The translations under genes were made by a program, and so were the position numbers. A stretch of DNA of 64,000 nucleotides from Flavobacterium frigidimaris (lineage in GTDB: Bacteria > Bacteroidota > Bacteroidia > Flavobacteriales > Flavobacteriaceae): contig FQWG01000002.1 of assembly GCA_900129595.1 (NCBI GenBank), positions 372,001 through 436,000 of the forward strand, given 5' to 3'. This document shows, piece by piece, positions 32,557 through 42,200 of the stretch. Numbering within the stretch: position 1 is the first letter of the stretch; each line of letters starts with the position of its first letter. Below the pieces are notes generated by a model, which worked only from the letters and a program-made list of their open reading frames with translations, did not search any database and had not been told where the DNA came from.

Positions 32557-34665
32557 ATGAAAAAAACATTTCTTATAATGGCAATCACAACTGCAGGAAT
32601 TTCATTTGCACAAAATAAAATTCAATATCCACAAACTAAAAAAGGCGAAACAGTTGATGTCTATTTTGATACAAAAGTAAACGACCCGTATCGTTGGCTT
32701 GAAGATGACAAATCAGCTGAAACTGGTGCCTGGGTAAAAGCCCAAAACGAAGTTACTTACGGTTACTTAGATAAAATCCCTTTCCGCGAAGAACTTAAAA
32801 AACGCATGGAAAAATTATGGAACTATGAGAAAATCAGTGCTCCATTTGTAGAAGGAAAATTCACTTATTATTCCAAAAACAACGGACTTCAGAATCAATC
32901 TGTGATTTATAGAAAAGGAACTGATGGGAAAGAAGAAGTTTTCTTAGACCCGAATACTTTCTCTAAAGACGGAACGACTTCGCTTGGCGGTTTAGATTTT
33001 TCTAAAGATGGAAATAAAGCGGCTTATGCCATTTCTGAAGGAGGAAGTGACTGGAGAAAAGTAATCATCATTGATGCTTTGTCTAAAAAAGTGTTGGAAG
33101 ACACACTTGTTGATGTAAAATTCAGCGGAATTTCATGGCATGGGAACGAAGGTTTTTATTACTCTAGTTATGAAAAACCAAAAGGAAGCGAATTATCAGC
33201 AAAAACAGATCAGCATAAATTATATTACCATAAACTTGGAACTTCTCAAAAAGAAGACAAAGTTATTTTTGGAGCAGATCAAAAAAGAAGATACGTAGGC
33301 GGTTATGTTACTGAAGATGACAAATATCTGGTAATCTCAGCAGCTAATTCTACTTACGGAAACGAATTATACATTAAAGATTTAACAAAAGCCAATAGCC
33401 AGATTGTAACGATTGTAGACAATTTTAACAGCAGCAATCAGATTATCGAGAATGAAGGAACTAAATTGTTTATTGAAACGGACTTAAATGCACCAAATAC
33501 GCGCGTTGTAACTGTAGATGTAAGCAATCCAAAACCTGAAAACTGGAAGGACTTCATTAAAGAAACTCAAAACATTCTGTCTCCTTCAACAGGTGGTGGA
33601 TACTTTTTTGCCAATTATACTAAAGATGCCGTTTCATTTGTACAACAATATGACTATAGCGGAAAATTAGTGCGCGAAATCAAACTTCCTGCTGTAGGAA
33701 CTGCGGGCGGATTTGGAGGAAAAAAACACGAGAAAACTTTATACTACAGTTTTACCAACTACACCACTCCGGGAACAATTTATTCATTGGAGCCAAAATC
33801 TGGTAAATCCGAAGTATACCAAAAACCTGTAGTTGATTTTAAAAGTGAAGATTACGAATCAAAACAAGTATTCTACACGTCAAAAGACGGAACAAAAATT
33901 CCGATGATTATCACTTATAAAAAAGGATTAAAATTAGACGGTAAAAATCCAACAATCCTTTACGGTTATGGTGGATTCAACATTAGTTTAACACCAAGTT
34001 TCAGTATTGCAAATGCTGTTTGGCTAGAAAACGGTGGAGTTTATGCTGTTGCCAATTTAAGAGGTGGTGGTGAATACGGTAAAAAATGGCACGATGCGGG
34101 AACTAAATTGCAAAAACAAAATGTATTTGACGATTTTATTGCTGCTGGCGAATATCTAATCGCTCAAAAATATACTTCATCAGATTTCTTAGCGATCCGC
34201 GGAGGTTCTAACGGAGGTTTATTAGTAGGAGCAACAATGACTCAACGCCCGGACTTAATGAAAGTAGCATTGCCGGCAGTTGGTGTAATGGATATGTTAC
34301 GTTACCATACTTTTACGGCTGGCGCAGGTTGGGCTTACGATTACGGAACGTCTCAGGATAACAAAGAAATGTTCGAATACCTAAAAGGATATTCTCCTGT
34401 ACAAAATGTAAAAAAAGGAGTTCAATATCCTGCAACTATGGTGACAACAGGAGATCACGATGACCGTGTTGTTCCTGCACATAGTTTTAAATTTGCAGCT
34501 GAATTACAAGAAAAACAAACAGGACCTAATCCGGTTTTAATTCGTATTGATGTAAAAGCAGGTCACGGAGCAGGAAAATCTGTTGCAGCTACAATTCAGG
34601 AAAATGTAGACATTCAAGCATTTACTCTATATAATATGGGATTCAAAGCTTTACCGAAAAAGTAA
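32557..34665 (+). CDS. exported prolyl oligopeptidase, family S9A
   Basis: A 702-residue serine peptidase that cleaves short peptides after proline. It has a signal peptide ([19 protein letters not shown]), an N-terminal part [20 protein letters not shown] joined to [20 protein letters not shown], a seven-blade propeller and the alpha/beta-hydrolase domain from about residue 430. The nucleophile is Ser551 in [11 protein letters not shown], with the Asp in GDHDDRVVP and the His in AGHGAGKS completing the triad. The export signal is usual for Bacteroidota homologues, so it works in the periplasm on imported peptides. It is a single-gene unit. Confidence 0.93.
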   Translation: MKKTFLIMAITTAGISFAQNKIQYPQTKKGETVDVYFDTKVNDPYRWLEDDKSAETGAWVKAQNEVTYGYLDKIPFREELKKRMEKLWNYEKISAPFVEGKFTYYSKNNGLQNQSVIYRKGTDGKEEVFLDPNTFSKDGTTSLGGLDFSKDGNKAAYAISEGGSDWRKVIIIDALSKKVLEDTLVDVKFSGISWHGNEGFYYSSYEKPKGSELSAKTDQHKLYYHKLGTSQKEDKVIFGADQKRRYVGGYVTEDDKYLVISAANSTYGNELYIKDLTKANSQIVTIVDNFNSSNQIIENEGTKLFIETDLNAPNTRVVTVDVSNPKPENWKDFIKETQNILSPSTGGGYFFANYTKDAVSFVQQYDYSGKLVREIKLPAVGTAGGFGGKKHEKTLYYSFTNYTTPGTIYSLEPKSGKSEVYQKPVVDFKSEDYESKQVFYTSKDGTKIPMIITYKKGLKLDGKNPTILYGYGGFNISLTPSFSIANAVWLENGGVYAVANLRGGGEYGKKWHDAGTKLQKQNVFDDFIAAGEYLIAQKYTSSDFLAIRGGSNGGLLVGATMTQRPDLMKVALPAVGVMDMLRYHTFTAGAGWAYDYGTSQDNKEMFEYLKGYSPVQNVKKGVQYPATMVTTGDHDDRVVPAHSFKFAAELQEKQTGPNPVLIRIDVKAGHGAGKSVAATIQENVDIQAFTLYNMGFKALPKK

Positions 34666-34740
34666 AACTTTAATCTGTTTTTTTACAGCCACGAATTCAC
34701 GAATTATTTTTGTGAGTTCGTAGCTTTGTTTTTTGTGAAG

Positions 34741-34893
34741 AATTTTACCGCAAAGCACGCAAAGTTTTTGTATCAGCTTGGCTTTCTAAAACACAAAGTT
34801 CGCAAAGCTGGTTCAATACAAAGCTTTGCGAACTTTGTGTTTTTATAAAATCCTCTAAGCATAAAATCTTTGCGTGCTTTGCGGTAAAATTAA
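34741..34893. repeat. palindromic 'ttaccgcaaagcacgcaaag' repeat
   Basis: The left arm aattttaccgcaaagcacgc and right arm gcgtgctttgcggtaaaatt are inverted, with an inner pair aacacaaagttcgcaaag/ctttgcgaactttgtgtt. It is the same family as 10548-10658. Confidence 0.75.
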
Positions 34894-34987
34894 ATCCTGC
34901 AAAATCTATATGAAAAAATAATTCGGGAAAATTAGTGCAATTCATGGCAAACCTTTTTAAATTTGGATTAACTAAAAAACCAGAAAA

Positions 34988-35980
34988 ATGAAAATTGTAA
35001 AATGGGGAATTATAGGCTGTGGAAATGTGACCGAAGTTAAAAGCGGTCCGGCTTTTCAGAAAACACCTAACTCAGCTTTAGTTGCCGTAATGCGAAGAGA
35101 TGCAGCTCTTGCCGAAGATTATGCCAAACGACATAACGTTTCTAAATGGTACTCTAACGCAGTTGACCTGATCAATGATCCTGAAGTTGATGCTGTTTAT
35201 ATTGCTACACCGCCATCCTCTCATAAAGAATATACTATTTTATGTGCCAAAGCCGGAAAACCGGTTTATGTGGAGAAGCCAATGGCATTAAATTTTGAAG
35301 AATGCAACGAAATGATCAGCGTTTGCAAAGAACATAATGTACCATTATTTGTAGCCTATTACAGAAGAAGTTTACCACGATTCCTAAAGATAAAAGAACT
35401 AATTGATCAAAATAAAATTGGCACCGTAAGACACGTAAATTGCGTTTTATACCATCCGTTTGAAGAACGATACGATGATGAAATCAATTTGCCCTGGACG
35501 GTTTTACCACATATTTCAGGTGGCGGAATATTTGTCGATCTGGCTTGTCATACTTTAGATTTTCTTGATTTTGTATTCGGGTCAATTCAATCGGTTCGCG
35601 GGCATGCAAGTTCTCAGCTAAAAGCGTATCCTGCAGAAGATTCAGTTTCGATGTCTTTTTTATTCGAAAATGGAATTCATGGAACCGGATTGTGGAATTT
35701 CGCCAGTTTTGAGCGTTATGACAATACGGACATTGTAGGCGATAAAGGAAAAATATCTTTCTCTACTTTTGGCAATGACCCCATTCACATTCAATATAAA
35801 AATGGTGAAAAAGAAAGTATTACGATCGAAAATCCGCTTCATATTCAGCAGCCTCTAATAGAAACTGTAGTTGCAGAGATTCTGGATAACAAAGGTATTA
35901 ATCCATCAAAAGGAACATCAGCAGCCAGAACAACCTGGGTGATTGATGAAGTTTTGAAGGAATTTAGAGGATTGAAGTAA
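34988..35980 (+). CDS. Gfo/Idh/MocA family NAD(P)-dependent oxidoreductase
   Basis: A 330-residue dehydrogenase. The N-terminal Rossmann domain begins KIVKWGIIGCGNVTEVKSGP. The family's EKP motif is in VYVEKPMALNFEE, and the C-terminal beta-sheet domain contains the substrate histidine in GGGIFVDLACHTLDFLDFV. Members oxidise or reduce sugars and sugar-like alcohols; the substrate is unknown. It has no nearby sugar genes, so its pathway cannot be read from context. The gene is bounded by a repeat on the left and the Flavo-1-like element on the right. Confidence 0.85.
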   Translation: MKIVKWGIIGCGNVTEVKSGPAFQKTPNSALVAVMRRDAALAEDYAKRHNVSKWYSNAVDLINDPEVDAVYIATPPSSHKEYTILCAKAGKPVYVEKPMALNFEECNEMISVCKEHNVPLFVAYYRRSLPRFLKIKELIDQNKIGTVRHVNCVLYHPFEERYDDEINLPWTVLPHISGGGIFVDLACHTLDFLDFVFGSIQSVRGHASSQLKAYPAEDSVSMSFLFENGIHGTGLWNFASFERYDNTDIVGDKGKISFSTFGNDPIHIQYKNGEKESITIENPLHIQQPLIETVVAEILDNKGINPSKGTSAARTTWVIDEVLKEFRGLK

Positions 35981-36049
35981 TGAAACTAAACGAATTATCA
36001 TAACATATTTTCATCCCGATTTCTATGATAAAACCAAATCTTTTTTTTT

Positions 36050-36133
36050 CAGGAGCTAATCCCGCTATCCGTTTCAATCTTTTGTGTCCGCAGCGGCGGA
36101 CACAAAAGGATTTCCACTTCTATCGGGGCTAGG
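36050..36133 (-). ncRNA. Flavo-1-like structured RNA element
   Basis: Read on the minus strand: AGCCCCGATAGAAGTGGAAA, then a perfect hairpin (TTTTGTGTCCGCCGC / GCGGACACAAAA), then GATTGAAACGGATAGCGGGA, TTAGCTCC and an A run. This alternation of CCCCGATAG, a variable stem and GGATAGCGGG is what I remember for the Flavo-1 RNA motif of Flavobacteria. The pattern is visible, while the name is from memory. No gene follows on its strand within the next 70 bases. Confidence 0.5.
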
Positions 36134-36197
36134 CAATTATTTTCATGACAATATTTTCCTATAGTTTGTTATTCCGAGGAACGACAAGATTGTTCAA

Positions 36198-38096
36198 ATC
36201 GGATAGGAGCCTAGGGATTAATTCCCTAGGCGACCTTCCACACCACCCGGCATACGGATCCGTACCAAGGCGGTTCTTAATTTACGATACATTTTAGGTA
36301 GATGTCAGTCAGGGACATATATCCGGCTTTTCTTAGAGTTTGCGTGTTTAGGGCTCTATGCAGGACTGGACTAAGCGCAGTTCGACAGTATCCCTTTCGG
36401 GTATTAGCCCACTGGTAGGCTTGGTTGTCTTTAACTCCAATCTTTTTAAGATTGTTGTATTTAGTGCTTATCTTCCTCCAGCTTTTCCATATTAACATTC
36501 GTATTCTAAATCGAAGCCATTCGTCTATACGTTTAATCTTGCCTGACATATCGGCTAGTTTAAAATAGGATACCCAACCCTGCAAGTAATATCGCAAGAG
36601 CTCTTTTGTCTTTTGATATCCCATACCATTACTGCGATTAGTAATTCCCTTTAACCTGTCTTTGAGTTTACCATAACTTTTCGGGTGTACACATAATCCC
36701 CATTTCCCTTTACTTTTGTTATAGAAGCTATACCCAAGGAATTTCTTTCCTTTGATATACCCAACCGTAGTTTTCTCTTTGTTTACCCTTAAGTATAATA
36801 CGCCTTCAATAAACGCAGTTATACTTTCCTTGACACGAAGACATGCTCTCTTACTTTTACAGAAGATTAAACAATCATCTGCATAACGTACAAAGCGGTG
36901 TCCGCGTCTGGCAAGTTCCTTATCCAGTTCATGGAGCATTATATTGCTCAACAGTGGACTTAATGGACCGCCTTGAGGAACACCCAGTACACTTTCTTCG
37001 AATTTACTCCCCACAACAACTCCCGCTCTTAGATACTTATGGATCAGCGATATCACTCGCGGGTCTTTGACTTTCTTTGATAACAGTTCGATGAGTCTAC
37101 TGTGATTCACAGTATCAAAGAACTTCTCTAAGTCTAAATCCACTACGTAACTGTACTTATCATTAAGATGCCTTTCTACTTCTTTCAAAGCAGTATGACA
37201 CCCTCTTTTAGGTCTAAAACCGTGGCTACTTGTGTGGAATTCTTGTTCGTAAATAGGGGTTAGAATTTGGGCAATACTTTGTTGCACTAAGCGGTCTACA
37301 ACAGTAGGAATTCCAAGTGATCTTCTCTTACCTCCCTCTTTAGGTATCTCAACTTTTCGAACAGCCTGAGGTTTGTATTTCCCATTCTCTAGCCACTGGA
37401 GTAGAGACTCTTTATGTTCTAAGAGCCATTCTTGTAAGTGCTCAGTGGATAAATTGTCTATTCCAAAACTTCCTTTATTGGATTTGACTCTTTTATAAGC
37501 CAAATTCATATTGGAGGGACTCAGAATTAGCTCTAAGAGTTTCCCCTGACCTAAATGTACTTCCATGAGGTTGTTTTCAGTTATCCCAATAAAGGTCTGC
37601 ACTCCCTGGTAGCTGTCGGATTCCGTCCTATCCTTGCCAAGGTAGTTATCAAAATGATTTGATATTTTCTGCATTCGTTCCTTCATGGGTAACATTCATT
37701 TACTACTCACTTAATTAAGTTCAGTCCTTCAGTACCAAGTAGTACCTACTATGACCTCTGCTGACTTCTTATAGCAATTGTTAATCCATAGTGCTGTAAA
37801 AAAAAAACTTCCCTATGTCTATAAGACCTCCCCAGGTAAGAACGATAACTTTCCTCTCATATACCTGCTATATTTACCATGATGTTTCCGTACAGTTTGG
37901 GACTTCAGTTTGGTTTGCAACTTTATCCAACATTTCTGGCCTTGTATATAGTTTCTGTTCGTCAGGCCAAGAGTTTGCCTACTGCTTCCTTCAGATTCCA
38001 CCTCGCGATGGACACCCTTGCATTCAGCTAACACTTCCCACTGTAAAGGCGTGCTCGGGACTTACACCCTAGAGTTATCGCCCATGCTGGGCGCAC
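36198..38096 (-). mobile_element. group II intron, complete
   Basis: About 1.9 kb on the minus strand. The 5' end is GTGCGCCCAGCATGGGCG (38096 downwards), matching the GUGYG start, and the 3' end is ...CTATCCGAT at 36198. A domain V-like hairpin lies at 36242-36274 with a CGC in its lower stem (as in the CGC triad of group IIC introns), and a domain VI-like stem lies at 36209-36231. It carries an intact reverse transcriptase frame. It is inserted 4-5 bases after the terminator hairpin of the minus-strand barrel gene, the site preference known for group IIC introns. The exact class is not settled. Confidence 0.85.
36277..37695 (-). CDS. ltrA: group II intron reverse transcriptase/maturase
   Basis: A 472-residue intron-encoded protein. 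The reverse transcriptase domain (about 60-330) has FRPKRGCHTALKEVERHLN, VVDLDLEKFFDTVNHSRLI, the PQGGPLSPLLSNIMLHELD block and catalytic FVRYADDCLIF (YADD). A maturase domain follows (about 350-440, YYLQGWVSYFKLADM). No HNH endonuclease motif is present, and the C-terminus, ending LTDIYLKCIVN, is that of endonuclease-lacking forms. The frame is intact, so the intron may be able to splice and move. The start could be the first or fourth residue (MLPM). Confidence 0.9.
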   Translation of the reverse strand: MLPMKERMQKISNHFDNYLGKDRTESDSYQGVQTFIGITENNLMEVHLGQGKLLELILSPSNMNLAYKRVKSNKGSFGIDNLSTEHLQEWLLEHKESLLQWLENGKYKPQAVRKVEIPKEGGKRRSLGIPTVVDRLVQQSIAQILTPIYEQEFHTSSHGFRPKRGCHTALKEVERHLNDKYSYVVDLDLEKFFDTVNHSRLIELLSKKVKDPRVISLIHKYLRAGVVVGSKFEESVLGVPQGGPLSPLLSNIMLHELDKELARRGHRFVRYADDCLIFCKSKRACLRVKESITAFIEGVLYLRVNKEKTTVGYIKGKKFLGYSFYNKSKGKWGLCVHPKSYGKLKDRLKGITNRSNGMGYQKTKELLRYYLQGWVSYFKLADMSGKIKRIDEWLRFRIRMLIWKSWRKISTKYNNLKKIGVKDNQAYQWANTRKGYCRTALSPVLHRALNTQTLRKAGYMSLTDIYLKCIVN

Positions 38097-38101
38097 AAAC
38101 A

Positions 38102-38137
38102 AAAAAAGAGGACATTCATATGAATATCCTCTTTTTT
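38102..38137. terminator. terminator of the barrel gene, next to the intron
   Basis: AAAAAAGAGGA and TCCTCTTTTTT form a strong stem with an inner ATTCATATGAAT palindrome. On the minus strand it ends the gene at 38160 and is followed at once by the intron boundary at 38096. Confidence 0.85.
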
Positions 38138-38159
38138 ATAAAGTATAATTTTCTAAGAA

Positions 38160-39113
38160 TTATAAGCTGTATTTAACACCTACAGTCAAACCCAAACCTG
38201 AAATACCAACATAAGAACTTAACTCATCCATTTTATCATTTGGTCTTGTTGTGTCTTTTGTATCTGGTGTAGCTGTATTAGGATTAAACAAAGGGTTATT
38301 AGAATTCACATCCAATCTATCTCTGTAAGTTGTATATCTTTGAGCAGTTGTTCTACTTGCTAAAGCATCATTTCCATTCACTTTAAATTCTGTAGTTTCT
38401 TTACTTTTTCCGTGAACTGTAAAGTTACGGTATTCTAATTCTCCAAATAAAGAAAGATTTTTTGCTATTTTATAAGATGTCCCTAAAACTGCCATAAAAC
38501 CAACTGTTGGATTTGGTTTTACTTTATCAACACTATGAACATTTCCAAAAGCAACCGGAGCTCCTGTTGTTGGATTAAAAGCAATTGGAGCATAGGCATC
38601 AGAAGTAATTTCTAAATCTCCATGAACAGGAACTAAAATACCTACTTTAGTATAAGGTTCAAAACCTTTGTGCTCTCCTAAAAACAATACTAAAGCCGGA
38701 GCAAGATCAAAAGCAGTAATCTGACCTACAGATTTAAAAGCATATACACCAGTTGGCGTAATAGGCACATCTGATCTTGTTTGTGCCATTGTCTTATCTC
38801 TACTTGTGTAATAATTAACACCTAATTCAACCCCTAAACGAGTATTAAATCTATATCCCGCAGTTATTCCGGTTCTGAAACCTTCTCCAAAAGAACCTGT
38901 AACACTTTCTTCAGAAACTAATTTTCCTCCTACATAAGTTCTGTCTAAAGGAAGATTTCCTCCTACAGTTGGAAATTCAGTAGCAGCAGTCTGGATAAAA
39001 TAAGAGCCTCCTAATTTAAAATACCACGTTTCTGGCTTATCTGCTTTTTCTGTTTGCGCCATTGTCGCCATAGAGCAAACTAATAATCCGAGTAAAAATA
39101 GGTTCTTTTTCAT
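38160..39113 (-). CDS. outer-membrane beta-barrel protein
   Basis: A 317-residue exported protein: signal peptide MKKNLFLLGLLVCSMATMAQ, then an OmpA/OMP_b-brl-type barrel of about 12-14 strands (YFKLGGSYFIQ, FRTGITAGYRF, LGVELGVNYYTS, FDLAPALVLFLG, VGFMAVLGTSY, LSLFGELEYRNFTV). It ends LGLTVGVKYSL, as expected for outer-membrane insertion. Long polar loops contain Asn/Thr/Lys-rich stretches. Function is unknown; no partner lipoprotein is adjacent. Its terminator carries the group II intron right behind it. Confidence 0.8.
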   Translation of the reverse strand: MKKNLFLLGLLVCSMATMAQTEKADKPETWYFKLGGSYFIQTAATEFPTVGGNLPLDRTYVGGKLVSEESVTGSFGEGFRTGITAGYRFNTRLGVELGVNYYTSRDKTMAQTRSDVPITPTGVYAFKSVGQITAFDLAPALVLFLGEHKGFEPYTKVGILVPVHGDLEITSDAYAPIAFNPTTGAPVAFGNVHSVDKVKPNPTVGFMAVLGTSYKIAKNLSLFGELEYRNFTVHGKSKETTEFKVNGNDALASRTTAQRYTTYRDRLDVNSNNPLFNPNTATPDTKDTTRPNDKMDELSSYVGISGLGLTVGVKYSL

Positions 39114-39292
39114 AATTCTGTTTTTTAATTATTTTTTACAAACATAGAATATTTTAACATATTCTTACAGTTTGTAATGTTAGACATGGAACGAAATCGT
39201 TGTAATTTTAGTCTAAATTACTAAAAAACTACTATGCATGCATATTTTTAACTAAAAAAAAATGCATTATCTCAAATTTTAACTGTTAAAAT

Positions 39293-42200
39293 TTAGTTTA
39301 GCTTAAAATTTACCTGCATTTTCTCTAATTCTATCAATAACTCGGTCGAGATCTTAACTTTTAACCTGCGGCTTGGCATCGTTAATTTAGTAACTACCTT
39401 TATTTCTTCGACCTCATTTACTTCCTGAATCTTAGTTTCTTCAAGAGCAGCATCTGCATCTTCATTCTCATCTGCAAAAACAGCATCGTTTGTTTCTTCA
39501 AAATCGGCAGGAGTTTCTACCTCAACCAAACGCTTTATTTTTTCTAACTCCATGATCTCAAAAGTCACAGAATTATCTCCTTTATTCTCATTAAATAAAT
39601 GACTTAGTTTATGAATAAATTCAGTTTGCAAATCTTTTATATTCAGCAATAAAATTATTTTTTTAGCAAAAGCTTCCAGGATATCCTGCAATTGCCTAAT
39701 CTCAACAAATTGCATTCTCGGATCTGATTTTTTACCTGTATCATGATTTACCCAACCGTCTTTTATTAAAATTTTAATGAAAGCAAAATTATTCTGAATC
39801 AGGAAATGGCGGAATTTCAGGTATTCTTCACCAAAAATCTTGAATTCATAACTTTCATCATATCCTTCTAAATTAAATACTGCCCAGCCTTTCCCGTTTT
39901 TTGCTACACGGTGCTGTACATTATTAATGATGCCGGCAAAGTTTAGATTTTTACCTACATATTCATTCATGCTTTTCAGGGACTCTAATCGGGAATTACA
40001 GAAGTATTTCATTTCGAATCTGAAATCATCAAGAGGATGTCCTGAAATATAAATTCCAACTACTTCCTTTTCTTTGGCCAATTTCTCCATCGTGCTCCAG
40101 TCTTCACACGGAGGCACAACCGGTTCATCAATCTGTACTTCACTTGATTCTCCAAATAAACTTACCTGGGATGAATTTTCGTTTTCCTGAAACTTCGATC
40201 CGTAGCGAATCGCTTTTTCATAAAAAGTAATTCCATCACCATCATCATGAAAATATTGTGCTCTTGTCGTTCCTTCAAACGAATCAAAGCCACCGGCCAA
40301 AGCCAGATTTTCGATTGCTTTTTTGTTGGCTGCACGTAAATCTATTCGTTTCGCCAAATCAAAAATCGATTTGTACCTGCCATCTTTTCTACTTTCTACG
40401 ATTGTTGCCACAGCTCCGGAACCTACTCCTTTAATAGCACCCATTCCAAAACGTACTGCATATTCATCGTTTACAGTAAATTTATAAAACGACTCATTTA
40501 CATCCGGCCCTAAAACCTGTAATCCCATTCGTTTACATTCTTCCATAAAAAATGATACTTGTTTAATATCATTCATATTATTTGAGAGAACTGCCGCCAT
40601 ATATTCTGCCGGATAGTGTGCTTTTAAGTATGCCGTTTGATACGCAATCCAGGCATAACAAGTAGAGTGCGATTTATTAAAGGCGTAACTCGCAAATGCT
40701 TCCCAGTCTTTCCAGATCTTCTCTAAAACTTTTGCATCATGCCCTTTTTTTGCCGCCTGTTCTACGAACTTCGGTTTCATTTTATCCAGTACATCCTTTT
40801 GTTTCTTACCCATCGCTTTACGCAAAACGTCGGCCTCACCTTTTGTAAAGTCAGCCAGCGATTGCGACAAGAGCATTACCTGCTCCTGATAAACCGTAAT
40901 ACCATACGTTTCTCCTAAATATTCCTCACAGGCATCTAAATCGTATTTGATTTCTTCTTCGCCGTTTTTTCTTCGAACGAAAGATGGGATATACTCTAAA
41001 GGCCCCGGGCGATACAAGGCATTCATGGCAATTAAATCTCCAAAAACCGTTGGCTTCAGATCTTTCATGTATTTCTGCATTCCGGGTGACTCGTATTGGA
41101 AGATTCCAACCGTTTCACCTCTCTGGAAAAGGGCATATGTTTCTTCATCATCAATCGGGAATGTATCCGGATCCAGATCAATTCCGTTTCTGTATTTTAC
41201 CAGTTTTACGGTATCTTTTATTAAAGTAAGAGTCTTCAGACCCAGGAAGTCCATTTTCAGCAATCCTGCACTTTCCGCAACCGAGTTATCAAACTGTGTT
41301 ACATATAAATCAGAATCTTTTGCTGTGGTCACAGGAACGAAATTCGTAATATCCGATGGCGTAATGATTACCCCACAGGCGTGAATTCCGGTATTTCGCA
41401 TCGATCCTTCAAGGATTTTTGCCTGCTGAATTGTTTCACCGGCCAAATCATCTTCATTGGCAATGGCGATTAATTCTTTTACATTATCAAATTCATCAGA
41501 ACGAAGTGCTTTTTTAACCTCGTCTTCACTTTCAGAAATAAAACGCGCCAAATTCCATTTAGATGGCATCATTGCCGGAATCAGTTTTGCAATTCTATCG
41601 GCTTCAAACAATGGTAAATCCAGTACACGAGCCGTATCACGAATCGCAGATTTGGTTGCCATTTTACCATAGGTAATAATTTGCGCCACCTGATTCTGAC
41701 CATATTTATTGATTACATAATCCATAACACGACCACGACCCTCGTCATCAAAATCGATATCAATATCGGGCATCGATACACGATCCGGATTCAGGAAACG
41801 CTCAAAAAGCAAATCGTACTTAATCGGGTCAATATTGGTAATTCCTAAACAATACGCAACGGCAGATCCCGCTGCAGATCCACGACCAGGTCCTACAGAT
41901 ACATCCATGTTTCGGGCTTCGGCGATGAAATCCTGAACGATAAGGAAATATCCCGGATATCCTGAATTCGAAATCGTTAATAATTCAAAATCCAAACGTT
42001 CCTGAATCGATTCCGTAATCTCGCCATATCTCTTTTTCGCCCCCACCATCGTAAGGTGTCGCAAATATTTATTTTCACCACGAACTCCGCCATCAGCTTC
42101 GTCTTCTTCAACTACAAATTCCTGAGGAATATCAAATTTAGGAAGCAATACATCACGATAAAGTGAGTAAATCTCGACCTTGTCTACAATTTCCTGAATG

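Noticed and set aside
34745..34945. 66-residue minus-strand frame (contains TLRALR)
   Set aside because: It is translated from the palindromic repeat at 34741-34893.
37815..38072. frames in the 5' part of the group II intron
   Set aside because: They lie in the structured RNA part of the intron (domains I-III) and have no homologous domain.
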